DNA from: CAYJWS01 sp964373925
Lineage (GTDB): Bacteria > Patescibacteriota > Patescibacteriia > Buchananbacterales > GWA2-38-13
DNA: 9,420 nt
Direction: 5' to 3'
NCBI GenBank assembly: GCA_964373925.1
Contig: CAYJWS010000049.1
Location: forward strand, 1-9,420
In this document: positions 5,266-9,420 of the stretch, in pieces
Layout: every line of letters begins with the position of its first letter
Numbering within the stretch: the stretch's first letter is position 1
Notes under the pieces: generated by a model
Database searches by the model: none
What the model saw: only the letters and a program-made list of their open reading frames with translations
Told to the model about the DNA's origin: nothing
Program-made: the position numbers and the translations under genes

Positions 5266-5312
5266 ATTCGTATTTATTAGTATCATTCGCATAATTCGTA
5301 TATTAGTATAAT
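5266..5312 (+). repeat. Right array of degenerate ATT(C/A)GTAT octamers
   Basis: Five near-consecutive octamers (ATTCGTAT, ATTAGTAT, ATTCGCAT, ATTCGTAT, ATTAGTAT), two bases upstream of the GxxExxY start codon. It is the inverted partner of 4834-4880 (40 of 47 identical) and would lie in the promoter or leader of the gene. Confidence 0.8.
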
Positions 5313-5324
5313 GGTTATGTCTTT

Positions 5325-5492
5325 TCAATAATTCTTTTTAAAGCTATAGAGTATCTTTAACTCCTTAAGCTTAACCTCGATGAAATCACCATATTGTTTT
5401 TCTCGAGCATATCTTCCTAATTCATTATGAGCTTCAAAACAAATTCCAGTAATAAGATATGATAATTCCGGATGAATCAGCTCACTTTTCAT
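5325..5492 (-). pseudogene. Truncated duplicate of the GxxExxY N-terminus
   Basis: A 55-codon ORF whose first 49 codons are identical to the start of the intact gene at 4877-5263 (MKSELIHPEL... to ...KELKILY). The duplication join then replaces the rest with SFKKNY and a TGA at 5325-5327. It lacks the Asp/Glu-x-Lys core, so it is presumed non-functional. It keeps its own upstream octamer array and so could still be transcribed. Confidence 0.85.
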
Positions 5493-5494
5493 AT

Positions 5495-5541
5495 ATTCGT
5501 ATTTATTAGTATCATTCGCATAATTCGTATATTAGTATAAT
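5495..5541 (+). repeat. Third octamer array copy, from the tandem duplication
   Basis: Identical to 5266-5312 and displaced by 229 bp. It lies between the truncated GxxExxY copy and the stop codon of the 43-aa gene. Confidence 0.85.
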
Positions 5542-5542
5542 A

Positions 5543-5674
5543 CTATTTCTTTTCAATAATTCTTTTTAAAGCTATTACGCTCTTCCCAGAAACCTTCATC
5601 TTGGGTTTTCTCTTATCCTGCTTTTTATACTTTTTGGAAACAGCCTCTTCTATATGTTCAAGGTTGTATTTCAT
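5543..5674 (-). CDS. 43-aa lysine-rich small protein
   Basis: ATG to TAG, 43 aa: MKYNLEHIEEAVSKKYKKQD, then KRKPKMKVSGKSV and a helical tail ALKRIIEKK. About a third of the residues are Lys or Arg. The KMKVSGKSV phrase resembles short basic proteins I associate with CPR genomes; that recollection was not checked by search. A second version of its last codons (ALKRIIEKT and stop) lies in the first duplication unit near 5317-5346. It precedes the GxxExxY gene in the same direction. TATAAT (minus strand, 5688-5683) lies just upstream. A nucleic-acid or ribosome-binding role is only a guess from charge. Confidence 0.6.
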   Translation of the reverse strand: MKYNLEHIEEAVSKKYKKQDKRKPKMKVSGKSVIALKRIIEKK

Positions 5675-5697
5675 ATAAATATATTATATAATAACTT

Positions 5698-5826
5698 TGA
5701 ATTACGAAATGCCCCTACTACCGTCATTGCGAGCCCGAGCGAAGCAATCTACATTAGATCGCCACGCGGAGTTTATCCCGATGAATATCGGGGCTCGCGA
5801 TGACGAAGTGCGAGTTTCGTAATTCA
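5698..5826. repeat. 129-bp palindromic element with TGAATTACGAAAT ends
   Basis: The terminal inverted repeats TGAATTACGAAAT (5698-5710) and GTTTCGTAATTCA (5814-5826) match at 12 of 13 positions. Inside lies a second inverted pair, GTCATTGCGAG and CTCGCGATGAC, around the GAGCGAAGCAATCT phrase common in bacterial intergenic repeats, plus an ATCCCGATGAATATCGGGGCTCG foldback region. There is no coding capacity. It resembles a MITE-like element. It separates two divergent small genes (5543-5674 and 5875-5976) and so may contribute promoter sequence to either. Confidence 0.8.
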
Positions 5827-5874
5827 CAGTAATAAATATAACATATTACCTAAAGGTTATAAACTAAAAAATAT

Positions 5875-5976
5875 ATGGCAAAGAAAAAAAAGAAACGGCA
5901 CACAAAGAGCCCAAGCACGGGAATGAAGCTTCCCTATTTGAAAAAATACAGGAGAAGAGCTAAGGGGAAATCATAA
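5875..5976 (+). CDS. 33-aa very basic small protein, possibly frameshifted
   Basis: ATG to TAA, 33 aa: MAKKKKKRHTKSPSTGMKLP then YLKKYRRRAKGKS. Sixteen residues are Lys or Arg. No Shine-Dalgarno sequence lies at the usual distance. A -1 slip on the GGGG run at 5964-5967 would avoid this stop and continue for about 28 codons (EIIKEPPAAEVALDDPWGQL...) to a TAA at 6051-6053, making a protein of about 59 aa. The stretch to 6053 is GC-richer than its surroundings and looks coding in that frame. It may therefore be a frameshifted gene. From 6054 to 6103 I see nothing. Confidence 0.45.
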   Translation: MAKKKKKRHTKSPSTGMKLPYLKKYRRRAKGKS

Positions 5977-6103
5977 AAGAGCCACCCGCAGCAGAGGTTG
6001 CGTTGGATGACCCTTGGGGGCAGTTGTGGACGATTTATATTAAGGCGCTTTAAATGTATTTATAGGCTCAATATTAGTACTTACGCAGTTATTCCTATAT
6101 TGG

Positions 6104-6197
6104 TGTCATTCCCCCGAACGCTTTCGGGGGAATCCAGTACATTAACGTATTTCATTTTTTTAGATCCCCCGAAAGCTTTCGGGGGTGCGGGATGACA
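6104..6197. repeat. TGTCATTCCC-type 94-bp palindromic element
   Basis: The ends TGTCATTCCCC and GGGATGACA are inverted repeats. Inside, two hairpins flank an AT-rich centre: CCCCCGAACGCTTTCGGGGG (6111-6130) and the perfect 20-bp palindrome CCCCCGAAAGCTTTCGGGGG (6166-6185). It carries no gene. The AAAGCTTT core with flanking CCCG/CGGG is shared with the palindrome at 1357-1376. Confidence 0.8.
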
Positions 6198-6238
6198 GTT
6201 TTTCTACAGTCTCAATATTATATTTTTTTATCAAGATT

Positions 6239-6493
6239 ATGACATCTCAAAATATAGGAAAAAATAATCGCATAATAAGGATAATCCTTGGAATTATTCT
6301 TATAATTTTAGGCTGGGGAATTCTTAAAAATAATTGGCTTGGAGTCATTCTTAATATTATTGCGTCATATCTCCTTTTAACCGCCCTGAAAGGCAAATGT
6401 TGGATTCTTCCTTTGATAAAAAGAAGGCGGCGTGATATAATTCCAAATCAGCCAATAACGCCTCCTTCAATCCCACCGAACCCCTCGCGATAA
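6239..6493 (+). CDS. DUF2892-like two-helix inner membrane protein
   Basis: 84 aa with two membrane helices (about residues 12-29 and 33-51). The pattern is NIGKNNRIIRIILGIILIILG, a short loop with NNWLGVI, then LLLTALKGKCWI with Cys54. This matches the DUF2892 layout (N-terminal N-x-G-x-x-(D/N)-R-x-x-R, two helices, then a G-x-C end). The function of DUF2892 is not known. An Arg-rich stretch (KRRRR) and a Pro-rich tail follow, suggesting a cytoplasmic C-terminus. The start at 6239 is chosen because the earlier ATG at 6185 would add 18 residues from the upstream repeat. No Shine-Dalgarno sequence. A terminator follows 16 bases after the stop. Confidence 0.8.
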   Translation: MTSQNIGKNNRIIRIILGIILIILGWGILKNNWLGVILNIIASYLLLTALKGKCWILPLIKRRRRDIIPNQPITPPSIPPNPSR

Positions 6494-6508
6494 AATTTTT
6501 ATAAAGAA

Positions 6509-6547
6509 AAAAGGCGGGTCTGCAATTTTTTTGCATCCCTGCCTTTT
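6509..6547. terminator. Bidirectional rho-independent terminator
   Basis: The stem AAAAGGCGGG pairs with CCTGCCTTTT-type sequence (one G-T pair). A two-base internal loop follows, then TGCAA with TTGCA around a TTTTT loop. T-runs lie on both sides (A-run before, TTTTATGTTTT after), so it can stop the DUF2892-like gene from the left and the leftward membrane gene from the right. The interval 6548-6663 holds no gene I can support. Confidence 0.75.
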
Positions 6548-6663
6548 ATGTTTTCTTGATCCAGCCGCATGAAGCAACCGGCCAATATGATTTATATATT
6601 TCTTCTGACATGCCTGTTTCTATCGCGTATTTTTATGAGTTCGTGAACAACTTTACTGAAAAA

Positions 6664-7461
6664 TTACTTTAAAAAATACGCTAAGGCGATGATTCCAGAC
6701 AATAACGAAGCAAAGATTAAGCCGGGACCTCTTTGAATACTGGGTTTTTCAGATGTGGCATTCGCGATAGTGGTTATTTCAGTTACTTCTTTTTTAAGAC
6801 CATCGTCGCCCCATAATATGAATTTAACCGAATTTTTAAAAAAATTCCAAGCTGATTCTGCCTTCTTGTCAATCGTCACTGTCCATTCAGGGGGTGAAGG
6901 CGGGCCATACAAAACAGCCATAACGGTAAAATTAAACCAGATGGCAATAAGAGTATATAATCGAACTTTCTTATTAATTTCCAGATTACGAAAATAGTCG
7001 TTTATTAGCTCGATCGTTCTCTTATTGAAAAAAGTGTTAAGAAAAAACATCATAGTGGCCATGATCAGCGCCCATGGGAAAAGCATGCAATACACAATAA
7101 ATAAATCAGGATATCCGACAAAAACATAATCAAGCATCAGCTTATTGCCGACAGTCAAAAGAAAAATGGAGCCAACAATCAGCAAATAATACTGGCAATA
7201 CTTATTAAAATTATCCCGAAACGCATCCCAAAGATATTTTCTCTTTCCATTATCGGAAAAACAAAATACTGCTATGCACACAAAGGTTGTGGCCAAAAAT
7301 GATATAAGAAAAATTATCCATGCATATTCTTGGATAAATGGTCCAACGCCTTGATTGGCAAGCCAGCGCAACAAAATGACTGGTAACGATATGACAAAAA
7401 TAATGGCAATTATCATGAAAAATACGACAAGCGAGAAAAATGATTTTGTTGAATCATCCAT
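6664..7461 (-). CDS. Six-helix membrane protein of unknown function
   Basis: 265 aa. Hydrophobic helices are at about 9-31, 46-68, 91-109, 119-143, 168-186 and 246-264. The longest loop, 187-245, carries GPPSPPEWTVTIDKKAES and a helical KNSVKFILWGDDGLKKEV stretch; with an even number of helices, both ends should be on the same side. I do not recognise the family and see no catalytic motif. It has a strong Shine-Dalgarno sequence (GGAGG, 8 bases before the ATG at 7461), unlike genes left of 6500, and its own candidate promoter at 7519-7547. It is separated from the operon to its right by the terminator at 7596-7629. Confidence 0.8.
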   Translation of the reverse strand: MDDSTKSFFSLVVFFMIIAIIFVISLPVILLRWLANQGVGPFIQEYAWIIFLISFLATTFVCIAVFCFSDNGKRKYLWDAFRDNFNKYCQYYLLIVGSIFLLTVGNKLMLDYVFVGYPDLFIVYCMLFPWALIMATMMFFLNTFFNKRTIELINDYFRNLEINKKVRLYTLIAIWFNFTVMAVLYGPPSPPEWTVTIDKKAESAWNFFKNSVKFILWGDDGLKKEVTEITTIANATSEKPSIQRGPGLIFASLLSGIIALAYFLK

Positions 7462-7469
7462 ATTATTAT

Positions 7470-7474
7470 CCTCC
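7470..7474 (-). promoter_or_regulatory. Strong Shine-Dalgarno site of the six-helix membrane gene
   Basis: GGAGG on the minus strand, 8 bases before the ATG ending at 7461. It fixes the start codon, and contrasts with the lack of such sites before the genes left of 6500. Confidence 0.85.
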
Positions 7475-7518
7475 GGGTTTTTGGTATTTCAATGAACAAA
7501 CAAAAAATTATAATACTA

Positions 7519-7547
7519 AGTTTACAGCAATTATCAATGTTTGTCAA
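7519..7547 (-). promoter_or_regulatory. Candidate promoter of the six-helix membrane gene
   Basis: On the minus strand TTGACA (7547-7542), a 17-base spacer and TAAACT (7524-7519). A perfect TATAAT also lies at 7512-7507, with TTGATA (7537-7532) 19 bases upstream of it. Either pair would give a leader of about 40-50 bases. The -35 of the first pair is consensus but its -10 is not. Confidence 0.5.
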
Positions 7548-7595
7548 AATCTGCAAACCCGTGCCAACCACGCTGTGCCACACTCATAAAAAATA

Positions 7596-7629
7596 AAAAG
7601 CCTCGTTCGTATTTTAGATCGAGGCTTTT
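7596..7629 (-). terminator. Rho-independent terminator after the M48/75-aa operon
   Basis: A 10-bp perfect stem, AAAAGCCTCG (7596-7605) with CGAGGCTTTT (7620-7629), around a 14-base loop. On the minus strand it is followed by TATTTTTTATG. It lies 16 bases after the stop of the 75-aa gene. A T-run is weak on the plus side, so leftward termination is the main reading. Confidence 0.85.
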
Positions 7630-7645
7630 GTGAATTCGGATAATA

Positions 7646-7873
7646 TTAATCCGACATTGGAAGGAGCTTGCGCGGACTATCGCCGCGGATCATCCTGATG
7701 ATATCCTCGGCTTCCGGCTTCAATGAATGGTAGGCAACAGCGCCTGCCACGCTTCCCACCGCAGTTGCCTTTACCCATGTTTTTGGGTCTTCCTTGTTGT
7801 CACGCGCCACTTCAAATGCGCGCTTGGCAATGGCTGCCGAAAATATCCCAACGGCTGTTCGCGGTACACCCAT
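7646..7873 (-). CDS. 75-aa hypothetical protein, partner of the M48/Cys-repeat gene
   Basis: 75 aa, not recognised. It begins MGVPRTAVGIFSAAIAKRAF, has a small-residue, glycine-zipper-like segment (KATAVGSVAGAVAYHSL, about 35-51) and ends MIRGDSPRKLLPMSD. The segment could be a short membrane-active helix, but it is only weakly hydrophobic. A near-ideal Shine-Dalgarno sequence (AAAGGAGGT) precedes the ATG at 7873. It lies 30 bases after the M48/Cys-repeat gene in the same direction, and a terminator follows, so the two form a two-gene operon and may act together. No function is proposed. Confidence 0.8.
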   Translation of the reverse strand: MGVPRTAVGIFSAAIAKRAFEVARDNKEDPKTWVKATAVGSVAGAVAYHSLKPEAEDIIRMIRGDSPRKLLPMSD

Positions 7874-7903
7874 ATAAACCTCCTTTGTTTTTTTATGGAT
7901 GGT

Positions 7904-9256
7904 TCAACTTAAATACTTTTTTCTTTCTTCAGGAGATGGATGAGTACTTGTGATTCCATGTTTAATATTTTTGTCTGTGATTTTTTCAATGGCTTTTGCC
8001 GCTGCCATTGGGTCATATCCTGCCCGCTTCATAAACTCCAAAGCTGTTTGATCGGCCGAACGCTCGTCTTTTCGATCATCAGCCCTATTTATCAAATACC
8101 CAATTCCAGCAACAGCAATTCCTGTTAAAATTCCACCAAGCCCTGGTTTTTCCGTAACTATATCAGCAACGCCATCTAATAAATTTTCTGTTCTTTGGGC
8201 TTTTTCTACGGGATGATTGCCTAAATTATGGACAATTTCATGGCTCACTAAAAATGCAAGCTCATCGCGGGTTAAAATTCTTTCCGCTTCAGTTGTCACC
8301 TCAATATAATTGCCATAAGCATACGCATTGGCATTGTTGCTTTCTTTCCGATACACAGGGTAGTTTGTTCCAAGATGCTCTTGCAGCCTCCTAGAAACTT
8401 CACCGAGTTTCCCATCGGTAACTCCCGGAGGCAGTTGAGGCGCTTGAGCCGCATCGGCTGTTTCAACTTCTGATTGCATTTCTTCGGACTCCTGCTCTTC
8501 ATGGGGTTCTGCTTCAGTATCTGATTCTATATTATCTTCCTCATGTGAATTCAGGCAGAAAGGCGAGCAATCAAAAAAATAATCATTTTCGCAATCCGAA
8601 CAACATTTATGGCATTCACAATCGCAATCATCATCCTGATCACAAATGCGATCTTCTATTTCGCAAGTGTCGCAATTGTGGCAACTGCATATGTGCCTGT
8701 CGGAGCAACTATTGCAATAATTATGGCAATTGCAGTCACATTCCGGCTGCCCTTCGCAATTATTACCAAATGGCCCGCAGTCCGAACAATGGTGACATTG
8801 GCAGAAACAAGAACCGGTGCAACCATTGCAACATTTATGGCATTCACAATCGCAATTTTCGGCATCACACGGACTATCGGGATTGTCGCAATCATTACAC
8901 TGATGGCACTGACAAAAACAATTTACTGAATATATCTGACAGCATTCACATAATTCATCTAAATCGTATCCTTGATCGTCTTCATCAAAAATACCTCTAT
9001 GGCATTCACATAAACATACATCGTCAAATAATCTGGGCGCTAGCTTGCGGATAGTAGCGACGTATGCTTCTTGTCCATAATCAAAATATATAGTAGCCAA
9101 CGCTAGCGCGCTTTTTGAATATCGGTCATTCCAACCGTATTCACTCGCTTCTTCATATACATCTTCGGGTGAACTTGATGAAGATGCAATTCCAATTAAG
9201 TGCCAAGAATGAAGAGCTAAACCGGCTCTTTCGCGTAGTTCATCTATGGGTTCCAT
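7904..9256 (-). CDS. M48-type zinc metallopeptidase with a 42-cysteine repeat region
   Basis: 450 aa. Residues 1-80 are helical and unassigned, with no signal peptide. Residues 81-234 hold 42 cysteines in CxCxCH units (e.g. CDCECH, CFCQCH, CDCNCH). These build about three 38-residue repeats. An acidic Glu/Pro linker follows (about 238-278). The C-terminal 170 residues are M48-like: NAYAYGNYIEVTTEAE, zinc motif HEIVH at 339-343, third ligand Glu398 in DERSAD, then RAGYDP and THPSPEERKKYL. M48 enzymes degrade proteins, often in envelope quality control. The Cys region is presumably metal-binding. With no visible signal or membrane anchor, the protein may be cytosolic. The ATG at 9256 is chosen because GGAG lies nine bases upstream; an upstream TTG (9271) overlaps that site. 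I know of no described protein with this arrangement. Confidence 0.9.
   Translation of the reverse strand: MEPIDELRERAGLALHSWHLIGIASSSSSPEDVYEEASEYGWNDRYSKSALALATIYFDYGQEAYVATIRKLAPRLFDDVCLCECHRGIFDEDDQGYDLDELCECCQIYSVNCFCQCHQCNDCDNPDSPCDAENCDCECHKCCNGCTGSCFCQCHHCSDCGPFGNNCEGQPECDCNCHNYCNSCSDRHICSCHNCDTCEIEDRICDQDDDCDCECHKCCSDCENDYFFDCSPFCLNSHEEDNIESDTEAEPHEEQESEEMQSEVETADAAQAPQLPPGVTDGKLGEVSRRLQEHLGTNYPVYRKESNNANAYAYGNYIEVTTEAERILTRDELAFLVSHEIVHNLGNHPVEKAQRTENLLDGVADIVTEKPGLGGILTGIAVAGIGYLINRADDRKDERSADQTALEFMKRAGYDPMAAAKAIEKITDKNIKHGITSTHPSPEERKKYLS
8555..8968 (-). repeat. Cysteine-repeat coding region, 114-bp (38-codon) period
   Basis: Units begin at about 8968, 8854, 8740 and 8626 (minus strand), each 114 bases apart; the last is partial. 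The DCECHKCC phrase is encoded by nearly identical DNA at about 8828-8857 and 8602-8629, exactly two periods apart. Within a unit the CxCxCH motifs alternate at 15 and 23 residues. The period points to growth by tandem duplication of a 114-bp unit. Long open frames on the plus strand here are antisense shadows. Confidence 0.85.
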
Positions 9257-9311
9257 GCGCCGCTTCTCCAATTTTCATGATAGTACATTGTAAAAGAACT
9301 TAACCAAATGT

Positions 9312-9340
9312 ATTATATATTATTTTACAAAATGAATCAA
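9312..9340 (-). promoter_or_regulatory. Promoter of the M48/Cys-repeat operon
   Basis: On the minus strand TTGATT (9340-9335), a 17-base spacer and a perfect TATAAT (9317-9312). Transcription would start near 9305, about 50 bases before the ATG at 9256. A weaker alternative, TTGGTT-N16-TACTAT, lies closer to the gene. Confidence 0.65.
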
Positions 9341-9378
9341 CCAACTTAACATATTTTAACTAATTTGAAAAAATAAAA

Positions 9379-9409
9379 AAGGCAGGATGCTTGTACACAT
9401 TCCTGCCTT
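9379..9409 (-). terminator. Rho-independent terminator of a gene beyond the right edge
   Basis: A 9-bp perfect stem, AAGGCAGGA (9379-9387) with TCCTGCCTT (9401-9409), around a 13-base loop. On the minus strand it is followed by TTTTTTATTTTTT. It would end a leftward transcript coming from outside the window, so the M48 operon starts its own unit. Its GGCAGG stem resembles that at 6509-6547. Confidence 0.8.
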
Positions 9410-9420
9410 GTTGAATTAAT

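Larger units (their letters stand above)
5116..5573. repeat. Tandem duplication, 229-bp unit
   Basis: Bases 5116-5312 are identical to 5345-5541. After an 8-10 base patch that differs, 5320-5347 match 5548-5575. The unit carries the first 49 codons of the GxxExxY gene, its upstream octamer array and the C-terminal end of the 43-aa small gene. The near identity points to a recent event. The join shares GCTAT with the 3' end of the second copy, which fits microhomology-mediated duplication. An assembly artefact cannot be excluded from sequence alone. Confidence 0.9.

Noticed and set aside
4834..5541. CRISPR array made of the octamer repeats
   Set aside because: The repeats are contiguous 8-mers without unique spacers of regular length, and no cas gene is present.
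5998..6195. 65-codon plus-strand ORF
   Set aside because: It runs into the palindromic element at 6104-6197, and the frame at 5964-6053 is the more protein-like one.
6556..6672. 38-codon plus-strand frame with a TTG start (IQPHEATGQYDLY...)
   Set aside because: It reads somewhat like protein, but follows a strong terminator, has no ATG or Shine-Dalgarno sequence, and overlaps the end of the convergent gene. At most a gene remnant.
8545..9054. Plus-strand open frames opposite the Cys-repeat gene (also 8609-8929)
   Set aside because: They are antisense shadows: the periodic Cys/His codons on the minus strand leave the opposite frames free of stops, and the products are low-complexity.
9257..9271. 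TTG start five codons upstream for the M48/Cys-repeat gene
   Set aside because: The TTG overlaps the GGAG Shine-Dalgarno sequence that is well spaced for the ATG at 9256.

Overview
The window looks like a chromosomal stretch from a Patescibacteria/CPR bacterium, probably Parcubacteria-like. This is inferred from several things: AT-rich DNA; many genes with no Shine-Dalgarno (SD) sequence; very small lysine-rich ORFs; membrane-anchored proteins with a GF-x-F-x-YP-x-DW motif; a CPR-type GxxExxY protein; and many short GC-rich palindromic repeats. No rRNA, tRNA or CRISPR array was seen.

Left half (1-4844): a DNA-damage-response neighbourhood. lexA (38-637) and the translesion polymerase gene dinB (3435-4844) read rightward. 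Between them lie an 82-aa protein of unknown function (1065-1313), a leftward Doc/AbrB-type toxin-antitoxin pair (1403-2025) with a consensus promoter, a decayed second copy of the 82-aa gene (2110-2254), and two paralogous single-pass membrane proteins (2258-3344, leftward). dinB carries an in-frame insert of about 200 bp made of two palindromic repeats, in the palm loop just after the catalytic SIDE motif.

Middle (4834-6500): a leftward GxxExxY gene is bracketed by 47-bp inverted arrays of a degenerate octamer. Its 5' part and promoter side are tandemly duplicated (229-bp unit). Next come a 43-aa basic protein (leftward), a 129-bp palindromic element, a 33-aa basic protein (rightward) with a possible frameshifted extension, a 94-bp palindromic element and a DUF2892-like two-helix membrane protein.

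Right third (6509-9420): three leftward genes, all with strong SD sequences, unlike the rest of the window. They are a six-helix membrane protein of unknown function, a 75-aa protein, and a 450-aa protein that joins a 42-cysteine repeat region (38-residue periodic CxCxCH units) to a zinc-metallopeptidase domain of the M48 type. The last two form a short operon with a promoter at one end and a terminator at the other. The M48/Cys-repeat fusion and the repeat-invaded DinB are the most unusual features.

All family assignments come from reading motifs by eye. No database search was run.
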